The notes under the pieces are model-generated. The model was not told the origin of the DNA, searched no databases, and was given only the letters and a program-made list of their open reading frames with translations. From a virus, in the IMG/VR virus record IMGVR_UViG_3300036851_000550, positions 1 through 64,000 of that record: a stretch of DNA of 64,000 nucleotides, one strand, 5' to 3'. A program made the position numbers and the translations under genes. This document shows positions 12,384-21,387 of the stretch, in pieces; positions within the stretch are counted from its first letter, which is position 1, and each line of letters starts with the position of its first letter.

Positions 12384-12949
12384 GCTGACTCCTGATCGTG
12401 CTCCGGGCCGAACATCGGCCACTCGGTCCACTTCACGTCCTTGTGGCGCTCCAGCGTCTTGACGTCCCAGCCGAGCGCGACCGCACCGAGGTGGGCGAGC
12501 GCCACGGCATCGGTGACGTCGGAGCTGGGCGCGTCGAGATCCGGCCAGAGCCGGTGCATCGCCGACGACACGGCGACCTTGTCCGCCTTGCCGTTGTCCG
12601 TGATCACTTTCTTGAGCGACGTCGGGTGGATGACCGCGATCGGGATCTCCTTGCGGACCAGGCCACCCATCACGAACCAGTGCAGGGCGTGGCGGTCCAT
12701 CATCGAACCGCCGGGGGAGCTGATCGCTCCCTCGATCACCACGAGCACGGTCTTCGGGTTGCCGGCGTACCGCAGGATGTCCTTGCCCAGCTGGCTCAGC
12801 CGGGCGTGCCGCTGCGGGAGCGAGTCGGCGCGCTTGCCCTCGCTGGTGCAGAGCCCGTGGGACAGCACGCACCGCCCGTCGACGGTCTGCGTGATGATGC
12901 CGACCCCGGTCTTGGCCAACGACAGGTCCAGCCCGACGATCAGCTTCAC
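12380..12949 (-). CDS. RuvC-like Holliday junction resolvase
   Basis: 189 aa. I took GTG 12949 (GCGGGAGGCCGCT upstream; GTGA overlap) rather than the longer frame. The RNase H fold is visible: IVGLDLSLAKTGVGI (D8), VVIEGAISS (E73), and near the end SSDVTDAVALAHLG with the final acidic pair. It would cut branched DNA made during replication or recombination before packaging. Confidence 0.85.
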   Translation of the reverse strand: MKLIVGLDLSLAKTGVGIITQTVDGRCVLSHGLCTSEGKRADSLPQRHARLSQLGKDILRYAGNPKTVLVVIEGAISSPGGSMMDRHALHWFVMGGLVRKEIPIAVIHPTSLKKVITDNGKADKVAVSSAMHRLWPDLDAPSSDVTDAVALAHLGAVALGWDVKTLERHKDVKWTEWPMFGPEHDQESA

Positions 12950-13131
12950 AGCGGCCTCCCGCACAGCGCGTCCCACGCGGCGCGCAGGAAGTGCCACGCG
13001 AGCACCAGCCGCGGCGCCTTCTCGACCGCATCGAAGTACCGGCGCGAGGCCGGGCTCCCGCCGCCGAGCTGGTACACGACGGCCATCGAGTGCAGGCGCT
13101 CGAACAGCACCTTGCTGTTGATCGCGCTCAC
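12946..13131 (-). CDS. Hypothetical small protein
   Basis: 61 aa, GTG start overlapping the previous stop. It is helical (VLFERLHSMAVVYQL; FLRAAWDALCGR) and basic at the end. No family recognised. It is embedded between resolvase and membrane genes with 4-base overlaps on both sides. Confidence 0.7.
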   Translation of the reverse strand: MSAINSKVLFERLHSMAVVYQLGGGSPASRRYFDAVEKAPRLVLAWHFLRAAWDALCGRPL

Positions 13132-13337
13132 GGGATCACCGCCAGCCCGGGGAACCCGATCACTCCGAACCCGACGAGGATCAGCGCACCGCCCGTCCCG
13201 ACCAGCGCGAGGGTGAACCACCCGCCCACCGAGTCGAACAGACCGCCGGTGACCCGGGAGAACCAGGCCAGCGCGCCGAGCGCGACGGCGACGCCCGCGA
13301 TGACGAACACCAGGTGGATGAGCACGATCATGTTCAT
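13128..13337 (-). CDS. Two-pass membrane protein
   Basis: 69 aa; hydrophobic helices at about 3-25 and 42-63 separated by a short loop (SRVTGGLFDSVGG). Very little charge. It overlaps the RecB-like gene stop by ATGA. It lies in the replication block, where small membrane proteins sometimes anchor replication; this is only a possibility. Confidence 0.72.
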   Translation of the reverse strand: MNMIVLIHLVFVIAGVAVALGALAWFSRVTGGLFDSVGGWFTLALVGTGGALILVGFGVIGFPGLAVIP

Positions 13338-14527
13338 GCCGGCACCTGCTCGTCTTCGACGGCCGGCGGCTGCAGCTGCGCCTTGCGGGCCCCGAAAATC
13401 TGCCGAAGCTCCGGCGTCCAGGCCTCGGCGTCCACCGCGCGGGCGTACGCCGCGTCGAGCTGGTCCACCGTGGTCGCGTAGCGCGCGGTGAGCGCGTAGT
13501 CCTCGAAGGACTGCACCGGACGGATGCCGCGCTTGCCGAACTTGTTCCGCCAGTCGTAGACGACGCTGGTGTGCTTGACCGCCTTGCCGTAGTGCTGCAG
13601 GTCCACCCAGTACAGCCGGGCACGGCCCTGTCCGGACGGCACGTGCATGATCACGGCCCAGTCGGTGCGGGGCGGCGCGTGCGCGATCCCGTAGCGGCTC
13701 GCCCAGAGCGCCTTCGCCTCGTCGTCGGCGTCCTCGGCCGGCGCCCAGCCGTAGCGCTCCAGCGTGATCGGGTCGTACGGCGTGCCGTTGGCGTAGGCCC
13801 AGCACTGCTCGCCGAACTTGCAGCCGGCGAAGTCCATGTTCTGCGACGTCTTGACGTCGCCCATGATCACCCAGCCGGGCTCGATCACGAACCCGGTGTA
13901 GGTCTCCAGCGGGCGCAGCACCTCCAGGCACCGGTCGTACCTGCCGCCGATCTTGAACTTGTCCTCGACCACGATCCGCTCGGACGACACCGTCCGGAAG
14001 CACTCAGACGCGATCTTGTACGCGGCGACGTCGGGGAGGAAGTCCTCCGGCACGTGTCCGGGATCCCGACCAAGATCCTCATGCTCCAGGATGTCGTGCA
14101 GCGCGGTACCGATCGCCGCAGCGTCGGAGGAGCCCACGATGTCCATGGCCTTCTGGGCCAGCTCGTTCAGCGCCGCCTTCGCGTCCTTCACGACCTCCGG
14201 GTTGGGGTCGTCCAGCCGGTGCTCGGCGCGGGTCACCTCCAGCTGCAGCGCCTTGTTGCGCGAGGCGCCCCGCAGGACCTGCCGCAGCTTCCACGCGATC
14301 AGCAGGTAGTCCGACTCCAGCGGAGCGCCGAAGTTCGACGCGCGCTTGTAGCCGCCGCTGCGGTTCGAGTCCGGGAACTGGACCTTCGGCCGACCCCACT
14401 GGTCGCGGTTGCCCTCCCAGGCCTTCTCCATCTGCCACGCGTAGAGCCGCACCGGGTCGTCGGTGTCCGGCTTCGGGAAGTCTCGCTCGATCTCGCTGGC
14501 TCCGGTGATCTCTTCGGTCGACGTCAT
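13334..14527 (-). CDS. RecB/Cas4-like PD-(D/E)XK exonuclease
   Basis: 397 aa. Motifs in order: IGTALHDILEHE (H144), GGRYDRCLEV (D198), IMGDVKTSQN (D224, K226), then QCWAYAN, which fits the QxxxY motif. This is the RecB-family nuclease layout used for DNA end resection. The start has GGAGGCAGCGGCGGG upstream. It is the first gene after the iteron region, divergent in space but on the same strand as the primase. No iron-sulfur cysteine set is seen, so a plain phage recombination nuclease is likelier than Cas4 proper. Confidence 0.85.
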   Translation of the reverse strand: MTSTEEITGASEIERDFPKPDTDDPVRLYAWQMEKAWEGNRDQWGRPKVQFPDSNRSGGYKRASNFGAPLESDYLLIAWKLRQVLRGASRNKALQLEVTRAEHRLDDPNPEVVKDAKAALNELAQKAMDIVGSSDAAAIGTALHDILEHEDLGRDPGHVPEDFLPDVAAYKIASECFRTVSSERIVVEDKFKIGGRYDRCLEVLRPLETYTGFVIEPGWVIMGDVKTSQNMDFAGCKFGEQCWAYANGTPYDPITLERYGWAPAEDADDEAKALWASRYGIAHAPPRTDWAVIMHVPSGQGRARLYWVDLQHYGKAVKHTSVVYDWRNKFGKRGIRPVQSFEDYALTARYATTVDQLDAAYARAVDAEAWTPELRQIFGARKAQLQPPAVEDEQVPA

Positions 14528-14877
14528 CCCGCCGCTGCCTCCATATCGGTCCCTCCTAGAACTTCGTGATCTTTAGTTCGATCTTGGTGACATGAAGCAC
14601 CTGACGACACGCCCCTTATAGGGGCGGGCGTGTCACAGTTGTCATAGGGATGCTCCGATGATCTTGTGTCACACATGTCACCCCCAATGTCACACCATCT
14701 GACCTGCGAAAACTCCGTCGAAGATCATCCGATGTCACACTTGTCACCCCCCATGTCACCTTGATCCAATCGATCTTGGCATGATCATCGGATGTCACAC
14801 ATGTCATAGCCTCTGACCTGCGGAAACTCCGAAAACTCGTCCGCGACGAGACATGCAAGATCACGCATGTCACACCC
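14528..14877. other. 350-bp non-coding region between nuclease and primase genes
   Basis: Apart from the iterons, this region holds a short GC inverted repeat (CGCCCCTTATAGGGGCG near 14611-14627) and a ribosome binding site for the leftward nuclease (GGGACCGAT side). The open frame 14616-14888 consists of the repeats read through and is not a gene. Confidence 0.6.
14631..14873. repeat. Iteron array, probable replication origin or operator cluster
   Basis: TGTCA(C/T) occurs at 14631, 14640, 14667, 14676, 14688, 14733, 14742, 14754, 14793, 14802 and 14868. The internal spacing is regular: 9 bp, then 12 bp, in two full units 66 bp apart (14667 and 14733), with partial units on either side. A second repeat, CTGACCTGCGRAAACTCCG, is at 14699 and 14813. 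The region is low in GC and sits between the RecB-like and primase/helicase genes. Iterons beside a replication gene suggest an origin; a repressor-bound promoter is the alternative. Confidence 0.6.
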
Positions 14878-17208
14878 TCAGTCGTCATCTCGGAGCCCCA
14901 ACCTGACGGCCTCGGCGGGGTCCAGCTCGAAGTGCGCGCCGTTGCGCACGAGGACGCCTGCGCTCTCCAGCTCGGACCACGAGCGCAGGAACGTGCGGGC
15001 CGACATCGCCCTCCCGTTGGGCCCGCGGTCGGTCTTGAGCACGACGGTCTTGATCTCGCCCTTCGTGGCCCCGCTGCTGCCCTCCACGAAGGTGCGGTAG
15101 AGCGCAGCGGCCACCCGGTCGCGGGCGGACGACATCTCGGAGACGGTCACGATCTCGTCGAACGGGTGCCCGTCGGGCTCCAGCCCGTCCGCCCCCGGCT
15201 CGACGAGTACGAGCGAGCTTCGCTGCTTGCCGTCGATGTCGACGTAGACCTTGATCCCCTGCAGCCGGATCGGGTCGAAGTCCTCCTCGTCCTTCTGCTT
15301 CGTCGACAGGATGGCGATCTTCGCCTTGTCCTCGCGGGTCACCTCGATCTCGGCGTCCATCGCCGCGATGACCGATGAGTGCCCGCGCCCGTGGTCGCCG
15401 GAGTGGCCCTTGTGATGGACCAGCACGATGCAGGCGTCGGTGTACTTGCGGAGCAGCTCCAGCCGTGCCACTAGGACGCCCATGTCCTCCGGGCCGTTCT
15501 CGTTCGCGCCGGCCGTCACGCGAGCCTGCGTGTCGATCACGATCAGTGCGGGCTGCAGCGCATGCATGGCGGCGACCCAGGTCTTCCACTCCTTGCCGGC
15601 GACCTGCACCGGGCGCGGCAGGAACTTGACCTTGTCGCCGAGCTCGACCTCGTGGTGTTTCTCCCAGGCCCGCACGCGCTTCCGGATCCCGGACGCGCCC
15701 TCTGCGACCATGTAGACCACGTCGCCCTGGCTGACCTTGTGCCCGTGCCAGTCCTCGCCCAGCGCCACATGCCCGGCAATGTCGATCATGAAGAAGGACT
15801 TCCCGTGCCCCGACTTCCCGATGACCCGCGCCAGCGAGTTCCGATCGAGAAGCCCATCCACGAGCGGGTCGGGAGGCGGGATGCCGTCCAGGCCGCTCGC
15901 TGGGATCAGCTCCGCCAGGAGCGCCTCTACCGGGTCGGCCGGAGCGGGGTCGACACCCTCCTCGTCGCCGGCATCGTCTTCCTCGTCCTCTTCCTCGTCG
16001 CCGTCGGCGTCTTCCTCTACGTCCGGTACTGGTAGCGCGCGCGAGGCGATCAGCTCGTCGATCTCGCTCTCGTCGAACGCGGTGCCGCCGCTCTCGACCC
16101 GGCGCTCGATGTCCAGGTCCTCCATCGCGGGGCCCATCTCCCCGCCGTGGTCGTGCCACGCAATGAACTGGATCTTCGAGAAGGTCTTCGTGCCCGCCAG
16201 GCCGAGGTCGCCCGGCGGGTTGTCGGTCCAGACGTGGATGAAGCCGTCGGAGGTGTCGAACTCCCCGCAGCCGGGGTCGTGGGCGGTCGCGCTCTTCGGA
16301 GAGCCGTGGTCGCCGGGCGCTGTCCACTCCGGACACCCGCACCGGCTGGCCTTCCCGGAATCCATCCAGCCGCGGGGTTCGAGGATCGCCGCCCACGGGA
16401 TCGCGCCCTGCGCCAGCCGGATCATGTCGTCGGCGTCGAGCGCGGCGTCCTGCCGGCGGGCCTGGGTCTCCCGGCGGCCCGCGGTGTACTCCTGGACGTA
16501 CTCGATCAGCCAGGGCGGCGCGATCTGCGCGTCCCCGGCCATGACGTACGGGCCCTCCTCGCGCACCGAGGGCGGCACGAGCACGTAGCCCGCCACCTTC
16601 AGCTGCGCGGGGTGCTCGCGGTCGGTGCCGGTCGGGATGGACGTGGTGCCAGCGAGGTCGCCGAAGTCGACGCCATCGGGGAGCAGGAACCAGAAGTGGC
16701 CGCCCTCGCTGTGCTTCCAGTGCCCGTCCTCGTCCCGCTCGCCCGGGGAGCGCACGGTGGGCGCCGCGTGCAGCAGCTGCTCGTTGCCCTCCTTGCGGGC
16801 CCACAGCGTCAGCCAGCTGGCCATCTCCTGCGACGTGTCCGCGTCGGCCACCAGGACGTTCGAGTCACCGACCGAGACGGCCAGGTTGATCCCCGGGTCG
16901 TCGGCGGCGAGCCGCTTGAACCAGCGGTGAGCCACCTTCGGGTCGGTGGTGGCGTGCACGATGCCGCAGGCGTGCCGCACGCGCTCCCAGCCGCTGCGGC
17001 CGGCGTCCCGCGCGGCGTAGGCCGCCTCCTTGTCCGCGCGCTTCGCCTGCGTCGCCGTCAGCGGGCACACCGGCACCTTGGACAGCGGAGCGATGGGGAG
17101 CACGGCGTAGCCGGCACGCGCCGCGGCTCGGGCCAGGGTCGCCATGTCGCTGTCGCCTGGAAGCCCCCCGAAGATCTCGGAGAACGGCCGCCTGATCACG
17201 GCCGTCAT
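14878..17208 (-). CDS. Prim-pol / RepA-like helicase fusion
   Basis: 776 aa. The N-terminal 240 residues match the bifunctional DNA primase/polymerase fold: YAVLPIAPLSKVP, NLAVSVGDSNVLVADAD with the catalytic DxD at 122-124, and HFWFLLP. An acidic linker (about 398-420) follows. The C-terminal part is a RecA-type ATPase: Walker A GKSGHGKS (464-471), Walker B LIVIDT (555-560), then VLVHHKGHSGDHGRGHS, and a winged-helix-like end. It should prime and unwind at the origin. The iteron array lies just past its 3' end. Confidence 0.9.
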   Translation of the reverse strand: MTAVIRRPFSEIFGGLPGDSDMATLARAAARAGYAVLPIAPLSKVPVCPLTATQAKRADKEAAYAARDAGRSGWERVRHACGIVHATTDPKVAHRWFKRLAADDPGINLAVSVGDSNVLVADADTSQEMASWLTLWARKEGNEQLLHAAPTVRSPGERDEDGHWKHSEGGHFWFLLPDGVDFGDLAGTTSIPTGTDREHPAQLKVAGYVLVPPSVREEGPYVMAGDAQIAPPWLIEYVQEYTAGRRETQARRQDAALDADDMIRLAQGAIPWAAILEPRGWMDSGKASRCGCPEWTAPGDHGSPKSATAHDPGCGEFDTSDGFIHVWTDNPPGDLGLAGTKTFSKIQFIAWHDHGGEMGPAMEDLDIERRVESGGTAFDESEIDELIASRALPVPDVEEDADGDEEEDEEDDAGDEEGVDPAPADPVEALLAELIPASGLDGIPPPDPLVDGLLDRNSLARVIGKSGHGKSFFMIDIAGHVALGEDWHGHKVSQGDVVYMVAEGASGIRKRVRAWEKHHEVELGDKVKFLPRPVQVAGKEWKTWVAAMHALQPALIVIDTQARVTAGANENGPEDMGVLVARLELLRKYTDACIVLVHHKGHSGDHGRGHSSVIAAMDAEIEVTREDKAKIAILSTKQKDEEDFDPIRLQGIKVYVDIDGKQRSSLVLVEPGADGLEPDGHPFDEIVTVSEMSSARDRVAAALYRTFVEGSSGATKGEIKTVVLKTDRGPNGRAMSARTFLRSWSELESAGVLVRNGAHFELDPAEAVRLGLRDDD

Positions 17209-17492
17209 GCCGGCTCACCCTCGATCTTCTTCGCTGTGTGGTGGCAGTTCGAGGTGTCCGCGGAGACCAGGCACATCGACTCGATCAGGTAGACCCACGG
17301 GAACAGGGTGCGGCGACCGGACGACAGTTCTTCATCGCAGCGGTACCAGCCCAGGTCGGTCTCGTCCCAGTGGAACTTGACCTTCGACAGGCTGATCACG
17401 TTCGGCCGGTCCTTGGGCTCCGGATCGGAGCACTGCCAGATCCGGACGCCCGGAGGCACCCGGCTGGGCGGTGTGCGGTGAGGCGGGAACAT
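17205..17492 (-). CDS. Hypothetical protein
   Basis: 95 aa. GACAGGAGGCGACGGCTG precedes ATG. Pro-rich N-terminus, then a beta-type stretch with several Trp (KVKFHWDETDLGWYRCDEEL). Four bases overlap the primase. No family recognised; likely a replication-block accessory. Confidence 0.72.
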   Translation of the reverse strand: MFPPHRTPPSRVPPGVRIWQCSDPEPKDRPNVISLSKVKFHWDETDLGWYRCDEELSSGRRTLFPWVYLIESMCLVSADTSNCHHTAKKIEGEPA

Positions 17493-17734
17493 CAGCCGTC
17501 GCCTCCTGTCCAGAGGATGTGGGCGTGCGCGCGCAACCAGCGCCGGAGCTGCATCCGCTCGATCTGCTCGGCGGCCTTCACCGCGGCCACGTTCTCCGCC
17601 AGCTCGGTCTCCGCCGCGATCTCGTCGACCGGCAGCGCAGCCTGCCGGCGGTAAGCCGCTCGCTGGCGCTTCCGCCGGAGCACCTCGCGCTGGCGCTCCT
17701 CCGGCGTGTAGCTCTCCCATCCGCGGCTGCTCAT
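17492..17734 (-). CDS. Hypothetical basic helical protein
   Basis: 80 aa, strongly basic N-terminal half (REVLRRKRQRAAYRRQ) and an acidic helical centre. Possibly DNA- or RNA-binding. One-base overlap (TGATG) with the next gene and ATGA with the previous one. Confidence 0.7.
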   Translation of the reverse strand: MSSRGWESYTPEERQREVLRRKRQRAAYRRQAALPVDEIAAETELAENVAAVKAAEQIERMQLRRWLRAHAHILWTGGDG

Positions 17735-18054
17735 GGCTTCGGCCCGATGATGTGCCGGGCGGTCTTGCGCGCGACCGGCCCCTGCTTCTCGTCGGTGAGC
17801 ACGGCGCTGGCCCGGTACTCGACCATCATCAGCTCCTCGTACCGGCGCCTGGTGATCGCGACGAGATTCTTGGACTCCTCGCGCACGTCGGGCGGGCGCT
17901 GGTGCACGCGCGTGCTCCACGCCTTCGAGATGTCCTCGGCCAGCGTCAGGTCGGCATCGGAGTACGTGCCGGCGTGCAGCCGCTCGAGCAGCTCCGCCGC
18001 GGTCCGGCGGAACGCGTGGACCATCGCGGTGACCCGCGGGTTAGTCATCGTCAT
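17731..18054 (-). CDS. Hypothetical helical protein
   Basis: 107 aa, all-helical pattern. Two close ATG codons (18054, 18048) compete; GGGGG lies just upstream. The end carries basic residues (RKTARHIIGPKP). No family recognised. It overlaps the upstream gene by 14 bases. Confidence 0.7.
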   Translation of the reverse strand: MTMTNPRVTAMVHAFRRTAAELLERLHAGTYSDADLTLAEDISKAWSTRVHQRPPDVREESKNLVAITRRRYEELMMVEYRASAVLTDEKQGPVARKTARHIIGPKP

Positions 18055-18223
18055 CCCCCAGACACAGCCGATCCCGGCCGGGCTCGCACTGCGGGTTCGA
18101 TGGGCAGATGCCCGTCAGCGAGAACGGGCAGAACGGCATGGCGCCGTCCAGGTCGAGCAGCGCGCAGGCGCAGCCGGACCCGGTCCAGTAGTGGCACTCC
18201 TCCTGTCGGCAGACGACGCTCAT
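18041..18223 (-). CDS. 60-aa cysteine-rich protein
   Basis: Eight cysteines plus histidine: CRQEECHYW, CACALL, CPFS, CPSNPQC, LCLGDDDD. Enough for two metal sites or several disulfides. I chose ATG 18223; an in-frame TTG at 18241 is possible. Acidic C-terminal tail. No family recognised. Confidence 0.68.
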   Translation of the reverse strand: MSVVCRQEECHYWTGSGCACALLDLDGAMPFCPFSLTGICPSNPQCEPGRDRLCLGDDDD

Positions 18224-18308
18224 GGCGTCACCTGCGACCAAGATCGTTTTGGTCTCAGAAATGACCGCGCGGAATTTTGCCTGGTAGGGGTCTTGATCCG
18301 CTGAGTTC

Positions 18309-20150
18309 TCACGCCGTGACCCCCCGTGGCCAGGACGGGTGGTTGTCCGCGTCGTCCCAGTTGCCGCCCAGGAACGCGGCGTCGGTCCGGAGCTTCACGT
18401 CCCGGCCGGCGAGCTCACACAGCCGTGGGGGCGGGGTCTCCATGATCTTGCGGATGTCGTGCGCCGCTTCTTCCTCGACCACCAGCTCGTCGTGCACGGC
18501 CAGCTGGATCGCCTCGTCGACCCCGGCGTCCTCGCAGGCCACGATCGTCTCGGCCAGCACGTCGTAGGCGCTGCCCTGGATCGTGTAGTTGGTCCCCTGG
18601 TAGCCCTTGTCCTGGGCGACGTCGACGATCCGGCCCGACACCGTCCAGGTCTTGCCGGTCTCCTCCGACCAGGCCGCGGACCAGCCGCAGAACTTGCGGG
18701 TCATCGGCAGCGGCGCGAGCGTCTTGGCCTGGATGACCTTGGCCTCTTCCATGCTGGTACCGAGCGAGGCGGACAGCGCGCGCAGCTGCTGGCCGTAGGT
18801 CGCGGCGAGCATCACGATCTTGGCGACCTTGTAGGGGACCCCAGCTGCGTCCTCGACGACCTTGTAGAACTTCTCGCCGGAGGTCTCGAACCGCTCGATC
18901 TGCTCGTGGTCGCCCGCGAGGTTCGCGGCCACCACCGGCTCGATGGAGGCCCAGTCGATCGACACCAGCCGGTCGCCCGCGATGACCGTGCGCGCGTCGC
19001 CGGTGAACTGGTGCAGCTCGGGGTTGCCGTAGCTCATCCGGCCGGTCCGCGCGGCCATGACGTTGACCTCGGGGTGGATCCGCCCATCGGTGTACTCGGC
19101 GACCAGGCGGGCGTGCTCCATGTAGAGGAACAGCCGCCGCTTCTGGTCGTGCGACCGGAACGCCCGCACCGCGGGGTGGTCGACCGCGTCCAAGATCCCC
19201 TTGGCCGTCGAGTACTTCCCGGTCTTGGTCATCGGGTAGTCCGGCGGGAACGCGTCGGCCGCAGCGAGCACGGCGGAGAGCTGGTTGCGGTTGGATGGGT
19301 CGGCCACCCCGAACGCGGCGAGCTGATCGCCCAGCTCGAGCATCCGGGCGCGCAGGTCCTCCTGCTGCTGCGTGAGCCGCTCCTGGTCCAGCGCGAGCCC
19401 GCGCGCCGAGCGCCGGAGCATGATCCGGTTGACCCGCTGCTCCCGCTCGATCAGGTAGCGCGCGGTCTCCTCGTCGGCGCCGAACCGACCGAAGGGGTGG
19501 TCGGTCATCTGTGCCAGCGCCGCGGCGTACACGTAGTCCCGGACCAGCCAGGTGATGATGCCGTCCCAGCCGGCGTACATGACGTAGACCGGGTGGTCGT
19601 AGCCCGCCTTCTTGAACGCGGTGGCCTTCGACCAGCCGTTGGCCTTCGACCAGTCGGCGAACCGGTCCTTGCTCCGGGAGTGGAACCGGCCGGTCAGGTA
19701 GCGCTTCTCCAGCGCCTCCAGCCCGTGCTTCACGAAGCCGAACTTGTCCATCGTGGACGTGAGCGCCATCCGCGCGCAGACCAGCGTGTCGAACACCTTG
19801 TCGATGTGCTCGATCCGCATCAGCCCGGCGGTGACCAGCGGCGGCACGTCGAACGCGCTCTTGTGGAAGTTCAGCTCGGTGGCCGCGTCCAGCGCGTCGG
19901 TGAACGCCGCGCAGTGCCGCGGGTTGGTCGCGTCGAGCACGAAGGACTGCGCGCCGTTCGCCACGATCATGACCTTGACCCGGAAGGCGTCGTCGTTCAG
20001 GCCGGCGGTCTCGATGTCCACCGCGACCCGCTTGGACTCGCCGGCCATCCGGGCCACCCCGCGCGCCGCGTCCTCGCCGACCACGTAGCTGCGTAGCGTC
20101 GGGTCCTCCGCCGTCTGCTGGGCGTAGAGGTTGATCTGGCCAGTACTCAT
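18309..20150 (-). CDS. Family A DNA polymerase with 3'-5' exonuclease domain
   Basis: 613 aa, shorter than bacterial Pol I because the 5' nuclease domain is absent. The exonuclease motif VAVDIETAGL (D45, E47) and NFHKSAFDVP are visible. The polymerase domain shows motif A SIDWASIEPV, motif B KVAKIVMLAATYGQ and motif C AVHDELVVEE. This is the replicative polymerase of the phage. It is co-directional with the primase; a 67-bp gap after it holds no gene. Confidence 0.93.
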   Translation of the reverse strand: MSTGQINLYAQQTAEDPTLRSYVVGEDAARGVARMAGESKRVAVDIETAGLNDDAFRVKVMIVANGAQSFVLDATNPRHCAAFTDALDAATELNFHKSAFDVPPLVTAGLMRIEHIDKVFDTLVCARMALTSTMDKFGFVKHGLEALEKRYLTGRFHSRSKDRFADWSKANGWSKATAFKKAGYDHPVYVMYAGWDGIITWLVRDYVYAAALAQMTDHPFGRFGADEETARYLIEREQRVNRIMLRRSARGLALDQERLTQQQEDLRARMLELGDQLAAFGVADPSNRNQLSAVLAAADAFPPDYPMTKTGKYSTAKGILDAVDHPAVRAFRSHDQKRRLFLYMEHARLVAEYTDGRIHPEVNVMAARTGRMSYGNPELHQFTGDARTVIAGDRLVSIDWASIEPVVAANLAGDHEQIERFETSGEKFYKVVEDAAGVPYKVAKIVMLAATYGQQLRALSASLGTSMEEAKVIQAKTLAPLPMTRKFCGWSAAWSEETGKTWTVSGRIVDVAQDKGYQGTNYTIQGSAYDVLAETIVACEDAGVDEAIQLAVHDELVVEEEAAHDIRKIMETPPPRLCELAGRDVKLRTDAAFLGGNWDDADNHPSWPRGVTA

Positions 20151-20932
20151 CCGTCAGACCTCATCGACTTGATCTCGCGCTCGATCTCGTCCACCACGTC
20201 GTGCAGGTGCGTGGTGGAGCGCCCGCAGAACCCGTTGATGTGGTTGCGAATGACGGTGATGAGCCGGTCCCGCTGCGCGCGGGCCAGGTTGCGCTCGCGG
20301 GTCACCTTCCGGTGGTCCTCGTGCGACGGGTTGTCGAGGATGATCCGACGGCCGATCACGTCGTGCACCTGATGTGCGGCCAGGTCCAACCGACGCCACA
20401 GCTCACGGTTCTCTGCGCGCAGCCTGTCCTCGGTGGCCTTGGCCGCCTCCTTGTCGACCTTGAGCTGGTCGATCTCCCGGCAGTACTCCTGACGCATCGC
20501 GTCGAAGTGCGCGCCGTTCTCGGCGAGCTCCCGCTCCAGCACCCCGATCCGCTGTTGGGCGGCGCGGTACTCACGGAGGGCGCGGTCGCGCTGCCACCTC
20601 AGCGGGCCCCGGCGGCCCGGGTGCTCCGTGGAGAGCAGCTCGGAGGTGGCGTACCGGTTCAGGAAGTCCTCGCCGGTCGGCATCTCGCCCCGGGCCCCGC
20701 GGTGCTCTGGCGGCTCGCCGACCTCGCCCCGCATCACCGCGATCTGAGCCGCGCCGGTGAGCAGGGTGAAGGTGGCCCCGGGGAACCGCTCGCGCAGCTT
20801 CTCCTGCAGCTCGTGCGCCTCCTGCTGGTTCAGCTGCGCGTGCAGCGAAACAAGCACCCGATCCCCCGGGTACACGACGATCGCCGGCAGCGGCTCGCCC
20901 TTCAGCTCGCCCAGGTTGATCCAGTCGTTCAT
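20147..20932 (-). CDS. Hypothetical coiled-coil protein
   Basis: 261 aa. ATG 20932 overlaps the previous stop (ATGA), preferred over GTG 20941. The N-terminal 85 residues look globular (PAIVVYPGDRVLVSLHAQL). From about 115 to 185 the sequence is a long coiled coil (LERELAENG...KATEDRLRAENRELWRRL). A scaffold or partner role in replication is possible. No family recognised. Confidence 0.75.
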   Translation of the reverse strand: MNDWINLGELKGEPLPAIVVYPGDRVLVSLHAQLNQQEAHELQEKLRERFPGATFTLLTGAAQIAVMRGEVGEPPEHRGARGEMPTGEDFLNRYATSELLSTEHPGRRGPLRWQRDRALREYRAAQQRIGVLERELAENGAHFDAMRQEYCREIDQLKVDKEAAKATEDRLRAENRELWRRLDLAAHQVHDVIGRRIILDNPSHEDHRKVTRERNLARAQRDRLITVIRNHINGFCGRSTTHLHDVVDEIEREIKSMRSDG

Positions 20933-21387
20933 CGGGCCCACGTCCCATCGGGTCGAATGATCGCCGTGGTGGTCCCGCTGCCCTGGGCGTACTTGATCGT
21001 GTACCAGGTGCCGGACCGCGTCCGCGGCCTGGGGAATTCGTTGTTGGGCATCCCAATCAGGAGTCCCACCTCGTCGACGAGGGCGCGGTCGCGCGGCAGG
21101 TAGTCGTCCGGCTCCCGGTCCTCGTCGCTGGGGAAGTGCGCACGCAGCGCGCCGACCATCGGTGGGTGACCGATGATCGTGTAGCCGAGCCAGCGGGCGA
21201 TGTGCGCGGCCTGGTCGTCGCCGCCGACGCAGTCCCCGTGGTGGAAGTACTTCGCGCCCCGGAACTCGATGAGCAACCGCAACGCGCTGCGCAGGGTGCG
21301 CATCTGCGGCACCGTGATGCCGTCGCGGGTGGCGGTGACCCCAACCCGCTCGTACTGTGGGGCGAGGAAGAGAACGTCGGCACTCAT
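20929..21387 (-). CDS. SLOG-like Rossmann nucleotide-binding protein
   Basis: 152 aa. After a short strand, FRGAKYFHHGDCVGGDDQAA matches the SLOG pattern HGxCxGxDxxA for binding nucleotides or their derivatives, followed by LGYTIIGHPP. Such proteins (related to YspA/DprA folds) sense or process nucleotide-linked ligands. Start ATG 21387 overlaps the neighbour. Role in the phage unknown; nucleotide metabolism or a defence-related signal are possibilities. Confidence 0.75.
   Translation of the reverse strand: MSADVLFLAPQYERVGVTATRDGITVPQMRTLRSALRLLIEFRGAKYFHHGDCVGGDDQAAHIARWLGYTIIGHPPMVGALRAHFPSDEDREPDDYLPRDRALVDEVGLLIGMPNNEFPRPRTRSGTWYTIKYAQGSGTTTAIIRPDGTWAR

Noticed and set aside
14616-14888. 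90-aa open frame on the minus strand
   Set aside because: It is the iteron repeats read in frame (recurring VTCVT-type peptides), with low GC and no ribosome binding site.
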